Positions 36,018 to 44,563 of a stretch of 64,000 nucleotides of DNA are shown one piece after another. Numbering within the stretch: the stretch's first letter is position 1; each line of letters begins with the position of its first letter. The stretch lies in contig CP121321.1 of assembly GCA_043585095.1 (NCBI GenBank), positions 3,162,001 through 3,226,000 on the forward strand. Direction: 5' to 3'. Made by a program: the position numbers and the translations under genes. The notes below the pieces were generated by a model. It was not told the origin of the DNA and made no database searches. It saw only the letters and a program-made list of their open reading frames with translations. The stretch comes from JANQIO01 sp043585095 (GTDB lineage Bacteria; Pseudomonadota; Gammaproteobacteria; Pseudomonadales; Halieaceae).

Positions 36018-37275
36018 GGGTCTTCTCGGGTTGAATCAGGCGAATGCTGCCAGTGAGGAGTTCCTGCATCATGCCCTGCTTTACTTGCCGGGCTTTAGCG
36101 AGTTTGGCTTCTAGAGCGGCAATCTCCGCATCCATGTCAATGAGTATGGTGGTGATGGCAGTCTGTTCGTCATACGAAGGCAAGCGCAGCATGAAATTTG
36201 TCATGTCTGACGCGTAGAGGTGATACACAGTTGAGCCTGTGACGAGTTGAAGAACCTGTTGCTCTTCGAGGCGAATTAGGCAGCTTAGGAAAGAGCCATT
36301 TACGCGCCTAAGTTCAGTGCGAATCACAAGAATGTCACCTCCTAGGACAACGCCCTCTTCAACGACGCAGCTAGCCTTGGCCAATCCTCTCGGTGTTACG
36401 TCAGAGGTCGGCATCAGTACATCGTTGGCATTTGATCGAAACGAGTCGGCTGCAGCGTTAGTTCTGCTTATGACTGTCTCAATAGTGTGATCGTACTGCG
36501 TAAAGAGTTCACCATAATGAATGCAAAGATCGGTACCTGAAGGCGTGAGAGAACTCTTGGGCAGCCCTCTTCCCTTGAAGAACGTTGAAACTTCGCCAAG
36601 GCAGACTTCCTCCCACTGCCCACTAAAGCCCGGGAGGCGTTTCTTGCCGGTTAGGAGTTCCTGCATGGCGCCTTGTTTTATCTGGCGCTTTTTGGAGATG
36701 AATTGCTCCAGGGATTCGATGAAGATATCCGCATCGCTCAGCGCCTTTGCAATCGCTTCTTGCTCGGCGTTGGTGGGAGGTAGCGGAATTGGCGTTTTCT
36801 TCAAAACGACAATAGTGAGTGCCTTTTGGGTCGAACCTATTGCATTGTCTAATATGTAAGGTTTGAGGCTTCTTAATTGAGCCTTGAGATAGCGCTTGTC
36901 GATCCCTGTAATCTGGCGCAGCCAGATGACATTTCCATCTTTGAAATAGAATGGCCTGTCGGTTGGAATTAAGTAGACATTTCCAAGAGTCCCGACAGCA
37001 GTGATGAGAATATCGCCTCTGGCTGGAGCACCAAATGATTTACGAATTGCCTCAAATCGTTCGTACGTAATGAAGTATTCATCAACGAGAGGTTTGTTCT
37101 CGATGAGAAGGGAAATCTCTTTCCCTCGATAGAAAGGAATGCCCGTACTAACGTAGTCTTCTTCAAAAATTCGTTTTGACGACAGAAGTTCGCCGAAGGC
37201 CGAGAGCGGACAAACATCCCAGTCCGCTGGAATCAGCCCAACCTCGGTCTTTTTGTACCCATCCTTCAGCTCCAT
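36010..37275 (-). CDS. hsdS: Type I restriction-modification specificity subunit
   Basis: 421 residues with two target-recognition domains (about 15-165 and 225-370). Each is followed by a conserved helical spacer: KKRQIKQGAMQELLTGKKRL and ARQVKQGMMQELLTGSIRL. These internal repeats are the normal pseudo-symmetry of HsdS and set the bipartite DNA target. The two recognition domains are unlike each other, so an asymmetric target is expected. The start overlaps the end of hsdM by 10 bases. The target sequence cannot be read from the protein. Confidence 0.95.
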   Translation of the reverse strand: MELKDGYKKTEVGLIPADWDVCPLSAFGELLSSKRIFEEDYVSTGIPFYRGKEISLLIENKPLVDEYFITYERFEAIRKSFGAPARGDILITAVGTLGNVYLIPTDRPFYFKDGNVIWLRQITGIDKRYLKAQLRSLKPYILDNAIGSTQKALTIVVLKKTPIPLPPTNAEQEAIAKALSDADIFIESLEQFISKKRQIKQGAMQELLTGKKRLPGFSGQWEEVCLGEVSTFFKGRGLPKSSLTPSGTDLCIHYGELFTQYDHTIETVISRTNAAADSFRSNANDVLMPTSDVTPRGLAKASCVVEEGVVLGGDILVIRTELRRVNGSFLSCLIRLEEQQVLQLVTGSTVYHLYASDMTNFMLRLPSYDEQTAITTILIDMDAEIAALEAKLAKARQVKQGMMQELLTGSIRLIQPEKTHA

Positions 37276-40019
37276 GAAAACCCCATTTTCTCGAGGTGGG
37301 CGTTGACCTTCGCGTCCAGCTTGGCAACACGGTCGTTCATCAGTGGAAGGGGGTTTTCGTAGCGATCGGCAAGCTCCTTAAGGCGCTGAGTGAGGGCCTG
37401 ACTGATACTACTAATCTCGCTGCGGATAGCGGTTTCCAGACTACTGAGCCACTTGTGTTCGACGACCAGCGTTTTTACCTCGTCCTCGCTTAGTTCGGGA
37501 TACTTGTCGTGGGCGAGTTGGTCTAGAGCCGCTTCGGCTTCCTTGACCGCGCTCTTGAGGCCGGCTTCCTGTTCGAGAAGTTCGAGGCAACGGGTGACAG
37601 CCTGAAGGTCGCGCAGATTTTCGGCTACAGGGTCTTCGTCAAGGCGAGTGATGAAGGCGGCCTCGATTGCTGCGAGTCGCCGTTTGGCTTCTTTCGCTGC
37701 GTCCTTCTGCGCTTTATCGGTATCGAGGTAGCGGCTGAGAGTATTGAGTTCGTCGCCCCCACCCGTTCCCGAAAGCGCCGCGACGCGGTCATTGACGGCC
37801 TTGACGCTGAGCTTTCCCTTGGCGTTTTTTAGCGGGGTGAGTTGGTCGTGATCGCTGAGTTCGCGGAGGCGAGCGGCGTGCTCCTGGGCCGCCTCGATGA
37901 GGGCAAGGTAGTCGGCGCAGGCTTCCTTGTCCTCCTCATTCCAGAGGGCGACATTGGCTTCGGTGTAGGCAGCCTGGGCGTCACCCTTAGTGGAGACATC
38001 TTTGAGCGCGCCTTCCTCGCCCCCGTGCTGTTCCTCGAGTTCGGTCTTGGCGGCAACGATGGCTTCCAGCTCAGCCTGCTGGGTGTCGATCGCAGCTTGT
38101 TCCTCGGCGAAGTAGCGGGCGACTATGAGCGGCTTGGGCACGAGGTCGCAGGCCCAGCCCTTGTCCTTTTGCTTCCCTTTGTCTTTGCCACTCTTGACGG
38201 TTTCGATGACGCGGTGGGTTCTGGCGACCCAGCCATCAGCCGCAATGAGGTAGCAGTCGTCCTGCATGGTTTCGGCCCAGTAGTCCATGAGATGCTGGTA
38301 AACCGCGTAGGCATCGATGAGTGATTGGCCGTCGCAGTTCTCATAGTGCTGGAGCAAAGACTCGGAGTGGTCGTGGATAATCTGCTTGGGCAGGCAGTCC
38401 ACTTGCAGGGCCTTCAGGCCCGTAGCGGCGGTGTCGCGCCACTGGGTGAAGTGGGAGTTCATACCATCGATGAACGCGGCGAACTGGGGATGCGCGTGAA
38501 TAGCGCTTTTGAGGTCGGCTTTTTCCACCTCCAAGTCGCAGTAGCCGGGCCGCTGATCGATGAACAGGCTGTTGCGGAGATCGGGGCAGACTTGCCAGTA
38601 GTCATCGAGTGCGTCGATGTCGCAGGAGGGTATGCCGCCGTTAAGGTGGCCATCGATGTCCTGCTTGTCCTCGGCCTCGCGAGTATCGATGTAGCGGGGT
38701 AGGTTGAGGTTGTAGTCGTTCTTCGGATCGGCAATCTCATCAAGTGGGACCAGGCGCGAGAAGCCGGGGTGTACTTCTACGTTGGTGAAGACATCGACGA
38801 TCTTGTGGATGTCGCGCTCCCTCAGGCGGTTCTTGTTGCCATCTTTCATGAAACCCTTGCTGGCATCGATCATGAAGATGCCCTCGCGGGCGGTGGCGTT
38901 TTCCTTGTCCAGGACCAGGATGCAAGCGGGGATGCCGGTGCCGTAAAAGAGGTTGGCCGGGAGGCCGATGATGCCCTTGAGGCAGCCGGAGCGGACGAGC
39001 TTCTTGCGGATAACGGCCTCAGCATTGCCTCGGAAGAGGACGCCGTGTGGAAGGATGCATGCGCCTTTGCCATTGCTCTTCAGGGAGCGAATAATGTGCA
39101 GCAAAAACGCGTAGTCGCCCTGCTTGGCTGGTGGCTCGCCCCAGGCAAAACGCTGGTAAGGGTCGTTGGCTGGAGTCAGTCCGGTACTCCACGTTTTGAC
39201 CGAGAAAGGGGGGTTCGCTACCGCATAGTCGTATGTCCGCAGCTCCTCGCCATTCTTGAATTTTGGATCCGAGAGCGTGTTGCCGGTCTGGATATTAGCG
39301 GTGGGAAAGTCATGAAGAATCATATTCATGCGAGCAAGACCGGCGGTGGTGACATCCATCTCCTGCCCTTCGAGCGTGATGTGCTTGCCTGCTTCGGCTG
39401 CCACCTTTAGAAGCAAGGAGCCCGAGCCGCAGGTCGGGTCATACACCGTGGTTGCTGCGACTGCATTGGCGGCGGAGATGCCGATAACCTGGGCGATTAT
39501 CCGGCTGACCTCTGAGGGGGTATAGAACTGCCCTTTGCTCTTGCCACTCTCCGTTGCGAAGTGGCGCATCAGGTATTCGTAGGCATCGCCAAGAATATCG
39601 TCGTTGTCTGCGCGGTTTTTAGAGAAATCCAGCTCCGGCTTCTGAAAGATGCCCACGAGGTTGGTCAGGCGATCCACCATCGCTTTGCCTTCGCCGAGCT
39701 TGTTGGGGTCGTTGAAGTCAGGAAAGTCGCTACGCGCCAGCCGTGAATTCGCCTCAATAAGCGGCTGGATGATCTGTGTATTGACCTTGTCGCCGATGTC
39801 GCTCTTACCCTTAAGCGCGACCATGTCCGTGAAGCTGGCGCCCTCGGGGATCGTTACCGGCGGTGCAAAGTCGTCTGACTTGCCATACTTGTCGGAGATG
39901 TACTTGATGAACAGCATGAACAGGACATAGTCCTTGTACTGGCTGGCGTCCATGCCCCCACGCAATTCGTCGCAGGATTGCCAGAGGGTGGAGTAAAGTT
40001 CTGATTTTTTGATTGCCAT
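37266..40019 (-). CDS. hsdM: Type I N6-adenine methyltransferase subunit, long form
   Basis: 917 residues, far longer than the usual 500 or so. Residues 1-450 are a standard HsdM: an N-terminal helical domain, QFYTP near 164-168, AdoMet motif I DPTCGSG at 194-200 and catalytic NPPF at 269-272. A C-terminal extension of about 400 residues follows. It is mostly charged helix with coiled-coil character (AELEAIVAAKTELEEQHGGEE near the middle) and no recognised catalytic motif. The methyltransferase parts are intact. It is the first gene of the hsdM-hsdS-hsdR-peptidase-HEPN operon. Confidence 0.95.
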   Translation of the reverse strand: MAIKKSELYSTLWQSCDELRGGMDASQYKDYVLFMLFIKYISDKYGKSDDFAPPVTIPEGASFTDMVALKGKSDIGDKVNTQIIQPLIEANSRLARSDFPDFNDPNKLGEGKAMVDRLTNLVGIFQKPELDFSKNRADNDDILGDAYEYLMRHFATESGKSKGQFYTPSEVSRIIAQVIGISAANAVAATTVYDPTCGSGSLLLKVAAEAGKHITLEGQEMDVTTAGLARMNMILHDFPTANIQTGNTLSDPKFKNGEELRTYDYAVANPPFSVKTWSTGLTPANDPYQRFAWGEPPAKQGDYAFLLHIIRSLKSNGKGACILPHGVLFRGNAEAVIRKKLVRSGCLKGIIGLPANLFYGTGIPACILVLDKENATAREGIFMIDASKGFMKDGNKNRLRERDIHKIVDVFTNVEVHPGFSRLVPLDEIADPKNDYNLNLPRYIDTREAEDKQDIDGHLNGGIPSCDIDALDDYWQVCPDLRNSLFIDQRPGYCDLEVEKADLKSAIHAHPQFAAFIDGMNSHFTQWRDTAATGLKALQVDCLPKQIIHDHSESLLQHYENCDGQSLIDAYAVYQHLMDYWAETMQDDCYLIAADGWVARTHRVIETVKSGKDKGKQKDKGWACDLVPKPLIVARYFAEEQAAIDTQQAELEAIVAAKTELEEQHGGEEGALKDVSTKGDAQAAYTEANVALWNEEDKEACADYLALIEAAQEHAARLRELSDHDQLTPLKNAKGKLSVKAVNDRVAALSGTGGGDELNTLSRYLDTDKAQKDAAKEAKRRLAAIEAAFITRLDEDPVAENLRDLQAVTRCLELLEQEAGLKSAVKEAEAALDQLAHDKYPELSEDEVKTLVVEHKWLSSLETAIRSEISSISQALTQRLKELADRYENPLPLMNDRVAKLDAKVNAHLEKMGFSWS

Positions 40020-40081
40020 GAGTGCTAACGTTTCCTTTATAGACAGGCAGGGTCACATCTGGCTCGATCTACGACAACCGT

Positions 40082-40453
40082 TTAGATTAATCTTGGAGCA
40101 ATTAAGACATCAGGTAAGAGTAGGATTTCAAATTCCTTGGTGATGGCTGTTCGAGCTAACTCTCGATCTCCGTCGGGACGATGGTTATCGGGGTTAGCCC
40201 AAATTCTCCAGATTTCTCTGTCACCAGACTCAAGCTGCCAAGTTTGGCGGTCAATTTGACTAACTCGTCCTTCCACGTAATGCACGACATGGAACGAAGC
40301 CATTGGGTCTGTCCAGCCATGGTCGACCCAGGCGACCCCGCCAGTCGCAAGGTCAAATAAGTGCGCTGCAGGTCTTTTGCCCATATTTGGGTTGTCAACA
40401 TACAGAACAGCGCCCGATTGACTGAGGCAACCGGGTCTCATGTCATTCGCCAC
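40082..40453 (-). CDS. Hypothetical island protein, 123 residues
   Basis: Reads from a GTG at 40453 (an internal ATG lies four codons on) and ends 62 bases before hsdM in the same direction. The sequence is of mixed composition with several tryptophans (VAWVDHGWTDP, REIWRIWANPDN) and a hydrophobic end, EILLLPDVLIAP. I recognise no family. No strong ribosome site is seen. It may be a leader gene of the hsd operon or a control protein, but nothing in the sequence shows this. Confidence 0.45.
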   Translation of the reverse strand: MANDMRPGCLSQSGAVLYVDNPNMGKRPAAHLFDLATGGVAWVDHGWTDPMASFHVVHYVEGRVSQIDRQTWQLESGDREIWRIWANPDNHRPDGDRELARTAITKEFEILLLPDVLIAPRLI

Positions 40454-40534
40454 TATGTATTCACCATGCCATTTATCAACCGCTATGCGTCAACCATTAT
40501 GTGTCAAACTCGGAGTGTCAGCCACTGTGTGTCA
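40449..40534. repeat. Degenerate tandem repeat of 14-15 bases ending in TCA
   Basis: Four 14-base units, 40479-40492, 40493-40506, 40507-40520 and 40521-40534, end in GTCA (for example ACCGCTATGCGTCA, ACCATTATGTGTCA). Two looser 15-base units precede them (40449-40463 and 40464-40478, ending in TCA). On the minus strand the units read TGAC first. The array lies just upstream of the small gene before hsdM, and downstream of the primase gene. It may be an iteron-like or regulator-binding array. Confidence 0.6.
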
Positions 40535-40671
40535 GTCAAAGAGGTCCTGGGGGCACATAAGGCAGGGCAGCTCGAGCACCTTCCGGAGCAACCTCTCCCC
40601 CCCCCATTGTTTAAGTTACTGACAAGGTAGTGTCACCTTTTAGCGCATTTGCCGAACACCAAAGAACATCA

Positions 40672-41775
40672 TTAACCTAGGATGTTCTCTGGCGTAACAT
40701 CGGGGATGAGCAGGCGATAGCCATAGCTCCATCCATGGCCGTGACGAGGGATGGAGTATCGCTCCAACCAGCCAGCTTCCATCAATATGTTAAGCGCCTC
40801 TGCTACACGAGGGCGAGCATAACAAGCCCGCTCGCCGATTCTCTCCTGGGACGGAAAGCACTGTCCTCCATCTTTATCCGCAAAACTCGAAAGCGCCAAT
40901 CCAACCAGCCTCTCACGTCGGCCAATATCGCTCCGCAATAAGCATTGAGTCCATCTTGTTAAGTGACTTTGCTCAGTGGGCTTGTAGCGATAAGCACTCT
41001 GCGCAATCTGGCGTATTTCCGCTGGTGGAAGCGGCGGATTACAGCTCAAGTGGTTGATCTCGCTCAACCTGGCAAGGACTCGGCTTTCCGATGCACCCTC
41101 GCCGTAAAGAGCACGAGCCAGCCCGAACAAGCTCTGGTTACGCGACCCTTGTGGAATTGAGGCTTCTTCTACCGAAACAACTTCGGGCGGCGTCGCCTCT
41201 GCCAAAGTCGCCACACGCCCCGCCATCGCCTCCCGCCAGATAGCGGGCAACTCTGCGATATGGTGGCAGTCGGGCAGGTCACGCCATGCATATATCGCCC
41301 CGGTTTGCGGGTGAACCGAAGGAGGCAGGACAACACAGCTTCCGTTGGCCTGAAAATCGACCCCAGCTGCTGGCTTGCTTGACCGAGCGCCCGGGTAGTA
41401 GCGGAAATATCTGTGTTCGCCGCCACCTCCCGTGACGCAAGTAAGCGTATCCGGCATAGGCCCTAGCCGAGCCTCGAGATCACCCATACTGGCTACACTG
41501 CCGTTTCGAGGATCTAAATCCACTACGACTAGCCCAGACTCCTTACCCGTCAGCATGCCAACGTTACGACCCTCCTGAAGCCAACTGCGCGCCGTCTTGG
41601 CAGATACCGGACTAGCTGATGTCCAGCCCTTCCTCACGGGTCGCTTACCAGCGAGAGGAATAAGACGCGCCCCATACATGACCAGACATTCAAAGCCGTC
41701 TCCGGCCTGCTCTGGTTCGCCAGTGCCGGTAATCAGAGAGACTGGTGACGGCGCGCCAAACGGAACTGAGTTCAT
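40672..41775 (-). CDS. Prim-Pol type primase-polymerase
   Basis: 367 residues. The N-terminal bifunctional primase/polymerase domain (about 28-185) has IPLAGKRPVRKGW, VDLDPRNGS (catalytic acidic pair) and GGGEHRYFRY, with the later SCVVLPPSVHPQTGAIYAW. A middle helical part (about 205-265, RNQSLFGLARALYGEG) resembles the primase C-terminal domain. The last 90 residues have a winged-helix look (FPSQERIGERACYARPRVAEALNILMEAGWL). No helicase domain is attached. In P4-like and PICI-like elements such proteins start replication of the excised element; that role is inferred here. Confidence 0.85.
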   Translation of the reverse strand: MNSVPFGAPSPVSLITGTGEPEQAGDGFECLVMYGARLIPLAGKRPVRKGWTSASPVSAKTARSWLQEGRNVGMLTGKESGLVVVDLDPRNGSVASMGDLEARLGPMPDTLTCVTGGGGEHRYFRYYPGARSSKPAAGVDFQANGSCVVLPPSVHPQTGAIYAWRDLPDCHHIAELPAIWREAMAGRVATLAEATPPEVVSVEEASIPQGSRNQSLFGLARALYGEGASESRVLARLSEINHLSCNPPLPPAEIRQIAQSAYRYKPTEQSHLTRWTQCLLRSDIGRRERLVGLALSSFADKDGGQCFPSQERIGERACYARPRVAEALNILMEAGWLERYSIPRHGHGWSYGYRLLIPDVTPENILG

Positions 41776-41784
41776 TTTGTATGC

Positions 41785-42072
41785 TCAGTTTCGGCTAGTA
41801 GGGGAGCGGCTCTCGTATCCACCGCGATACTGGCTGAGCAAGCGCTTATCAGTGCAACCGCGTTCCGCATCGCGCTCTACAATGCGCTCAGCGATCCATG
41901 CGTCTACCTCCTGCTCAGGCCAGGCGCTACATCGGTGGCTGATCTTGACGGGAGCGGGGAATCGACTTTCCGTTATCGCGCTATAGATACCACTAATAGG
42001 AAGACCGGTTTTATCGGATACCTCTCCAATGCGAAGGAGACGGATACTGGTTGTTTTCGATGCTTCTGCCAT
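41785..42072 (-). CDS. AlpA-family DNA-binding protein
   Basis: 95 residues. The MerR-like helix-turn-helix of the AlpA family covers about 10-63: RLLRIGEVSDKTGLPISGIYSAI, then FPAPVKISHRCSAWPEQEVDAWI. AlpA proteins act as excisionases or as regulators of the integrase gene in P4-type elements. The stop lies 9 bases before the primase gene, so the two are one transcript. Confidence 0.9.
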   Translation of the reverse strand: MAEASKTTSIRLLRIGEVSDKTGLPISGIYSAITESRFPAPVKISHRCSAWPEQEVDAWIAERIVERDAERGCTDKRLLSQYRGGYESRSPTSRN

Positions 42073-42178
42073 GAACTTGCCCTCCCTTGGGCATTGTTGA
42101 ATTCATGGTCAAATAGTGAGCCGGTAGCCCATTCCGAAACAGTAACTGGAGGCCTGTTTTGCGGGTTACGATTATCTG

Positions 42179-43117
42179 CTAACTCTGGTGCTCAAAATTC
42201 CTCAACGCGTGGCCAACAGACTTCCATGAGAGCGACTCCCTTCCGCTAAGCTCTGCCCACACTGCAATCACTGCATCCGAAAAAGGCGCTCCGTCAGCCG
42301 CTTTTGGCTCTTTCTTCAGATAGAGACTCCAGAGCCTAGCCATACAAGTCACCAGGCGAGAGACTTCCTCTGCTCGAACTGGTAACTTCCACGTAGGATT
42401 TTCACCGGGAGGGTTAGCCGCGGCGAGGATCAACTCCACCACGCTGTCGATCGTTCCGTCCCAATCGTCAGCAGTCTCACCGGTGGCCAGGATCCTCAAG
42501 GCCTCATGACCTTCGCGGCTTTCGATCGCTTGTTTTAAGAGCGCCCGGCGGCCGAAAGGGGTCTGACGTCGAAGCCCTCTGGCAAGGCTTTCCAGGCTAC
42601 GTTGGGAGCCGTCATAATCCTTGTCCCAATCTTCTGGCATTTGCTCTTTGACCCATCTCCGCGAGTCGGCAAGGCCAGCGAGTTCTTGAGCCGCTGCATC
42701 AATGAAAGCAGAAACTGCTCCGCTAGGCAGCCGGCGGGGCCTTTTGACAAGAACACTCTCCAATATTTCCCTGTATCGCGCAGCATCATCGCGATATGCG
42801 CTAAGTCGAGCTGATAGCAGCGGCAAAGCCTTACTGCGCCACCACGCGGGGTCAATATGGCCGCTGGACATGCCGCCGTGGGCGAAGCGCTCAATAGCAA
42901 ATGAGTCCCTGGTAGCAACCAAAGGATGCCCGGTCAGTTCCTGAAAAGCTGAAGTTACGGCATCGCTGAGTTCCTCGCGGCTGGACGGTAGAGGGCGATC
43001 CGCTAAGAAGGAACGCATCTCTGCCCAAAGGTAGGGATCACCGCGCAGGCCCCATTCGTCTGGCTCCCTAAAGAACAAATCTCCTAGGCCCACGCCTTTT
43101 GGCTTAAGACGCGTCAT
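42179..43117 (-). CDS. Unknown protein coupled to integrase
   Basis: 312 residues, soluble, no recognised domain. It is helix-rich with many arginines and tryptophans (ARYREILESVLVKRPRRLP, GRRALLKQAIESREG). Its ATG overlaps the integrase stop by 4 bases (43114-43117), so it is translated together with the integrase and probably takes part in mobility or in its control. A recombination accessory or immunity role is possible; nothing in the sequence selects one. Confidence 0.7.
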   Translation of the reverse strand: MTRLKPKGVGLGDLFFREPDEWGLRGDPYLWAEMRSFLADRPLPSSREELSDAVTSAFQELTGHPLVATRDSFAIERFAHGGMSSGHIDPAWWRSKALPLLSARLSAYRDDAARYREILESVLVKRPRRLPSGAVSAFIDAAAQELAGLADSRRWVKEQMPEDWDKDYDGSQRSLESLARGLRRQTPFGRRALLKQAIESREGHEALRILATGETADDWDGTIDSVVELILAAANPPGENPTWKLPVRAEEVSRLVTCMARLWSLYLKKEPKAADGAPFSDAVIAVWAELSGRESLSWKSVGHALRNFEHQS

Positions 43118-44370
43118 TCAAGCTCGGATCCGAGCATTGCAACGTGGTCGCTACTGGCCGTTTCGCGCAGCTCATCCAGGTAGTGAGCCCACTTCTGCAT
43201 CATTTCGATCCGCTGGGGGAGATAGGTTGTGCGGTTGTAGGCACGCCCATTAGGGTCTTTGATGGCATGGGCACATTGGTGCTCGATGATGTCAGGGCGC
43301 TGGTGAAGTACTTCATCCAGTAAAGTGCGAGCCGTGGCCCTGAATCCATGCGTGGTCTGTTTGCCCGCATAACCAAGTCGCTTGAGAGCGTTGCCAATCG
43401 CCGCGGTCGTTACATGTCTGTCCCCCTTCCTCTTACTGGGGAAAGCATATCGGCGACGGCCCGTAAGCCGATGCAATTCACGAAGCAATGAAAGCGTTTG
43501 TTGAGCGAGTGGCACGGTGTGCGGTCGCTGAGACTGGCCCGCTTTGGCAGTTTTCTGCATGGCTTCCGCAGGGATATCCCAAACCTCACCATCCCAATCG
43601 ATGTGGTCCCATTCCATGGCTGCAATAAGCCCTGGCCTCTGGAATGTAAGCACCGCCAGTTTCAAGGCAGTAAGGGTTTCCGGGGAGGATCGTCGGTCAC
43701 TATCTATCGCAACCAGCAGGTCTCCCAGTTCCTTGGGATTCGTCAACGCTGGATGATGCACTTTGACGCGTTTTTCCAGCACCCCTGGGCCCCGTAAGTC
43801 AGCCGTGGGGTCTCGCTGCGCACGACCTGTCGCAACTGCGTACCGAAAAACCTGACCTGCTACCTGCTTGGCTCGAATGGCGATATCCACTGTGCGCTGC
43901 TCTATTTGCCGCAGTACTCCCAACAGCTCGGGCGGCTCGATCTCTGCAATAGGCCGACTACCGATACGCGGGTATAGGTCCTTCTCCAGTATGCGCAAGG
44001 TACGAACGCGATGGCTTTCGCTCATTGGCTCCATATGCCTGGCGAACCACTCCGCCGCTACAGCTTCGAAAGTATTAGCCCTGATATGTGCACTGGTTAA
44101 CTTCTCCAGCTTCCGCTGCTCTAGAGGGTCAATGCCTTTGCTGACTAGCTTGTGTGCCTTGCTGTGCTCTTCGCGTGCCTCAGCGAGGCTAACCTCGGGA
44201 TAGACTCCTAGAGCCAACTCTGATTGCTTTCCATGAATTCGGTAGCCGTAGCGCCAATACTTAGCCCCGTTTGGTTTTATCAGCAAGAAGAGCCCACGCC
44301 CATCTGACATCTTGAAAGGTTTGTTCTCTGGCTTCGCGTTCTTAACCGACGTTGCTGTCAGCTTCCCCAC
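43114..44370 (-). CDS. int: P4-type tyrosine integrase
   Basis: 418 residues. The N-terminal DUF4102 arm-binding domain (about 1-85, LTATSVKNAKPENKPFKMSDGRGLFL) is followed by a core-binding SAM-like domain (about 100-185) and the catalytic domain (205-395). Expected catalytic residues are R245 in TFQRPG, H341 and R344 in HGFR, H368 and a tyrosine in GRAYNRTTYL (Y378). The family integrates into tRNA genes. The gene lies 194 bases from the tRNA-Pro end, pointing away from it, and precedes an unknown gene by a 4-base overlap. Confidence 0.95.
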   Translation of the reverse strand: MGKLTATSVKNAKPENKPFKMSDGRGLFLLIKPNGAKYWRYGYRIHGKQSELALGVYPEVSLAEAREEHSKAHKLVSKGIDPLEQRKLEKLTSAHIRANTFEAVAAEWFARHMEPMSESHRVRTLRILEKDLYPRIGSRPIAEIEPPELLGVLRQIEQRTVDIAIRAKQVAGQVFRYAVATGRAQRDPTADLRGPGVLEKRVKVHHPALTNPKELGDLLVAIDSDRRSSPETLTALKLAVLTFQRPGLIAAMEWDHIDWDGEVWDIPAEAMQKTAKAGQSQRPHTVPLAQQTLSLLRELHRLTGRRRYAFPSKRKGDRHVTTAAIGNALKRLGYAGKQTTHGFRATARTLLDEVLHQRPDIIEHQCAHAIKDPNGRAYNRTTYLPQRIEMMQKWAHYLDELRETASSDHVAMLGSELE

Positions 44371-44379
44371 AGTGCCTCC

Positions 44380-44463
44380 TGCTGGTACTTATGGGGCTTG
44401 TTGCTGGTATTAAGCGGGAGACTCCTAGCTTATACCAGCAATTCTACCCATAATTTGCTGGGA
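44380..44463. promoter_or_regulatory. Repeated TGCTGGTA sites, candidate integrase arm sites
   Basis: TGCTGGTA occurs at 44380-44387 and 44402-44409, inverted as TACCAGCA at 44433-44440, and imperfectly as TGCTGGGA near 44456-44463. The second and third form a 14-bp stem with one bulged base (44401-44441). The same octamer is inside the left end of the island (TACCAGCA at 29401-29408). Sites at both ends fit integrase arm-type binding; the hairpin may also control the integrase promoter. Confidence 0.55.
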
Positions 44464-44503
44464 TGCGCCCGTTTACACTCGGACACCCTTGGAGACACTA
44501 TAA

Positions 44504-44526
44504 ACTGATTTGTATTATAAATCAGT
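44504..44526. repeat. 8-bp inverted repeat near right junction
   Basis: ACTGATTT and AAATCAGT around GTATTAT, 38 bases inside the right attachment repeat. It may be a binding site for the AlpA-like protein or the integrase; this is position-based inference. Confidence 0.4.
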
Positions 44527-44563
44527 GTGTTACCGATAATCTTAGAGGTCTTTAGAGGGAAGT

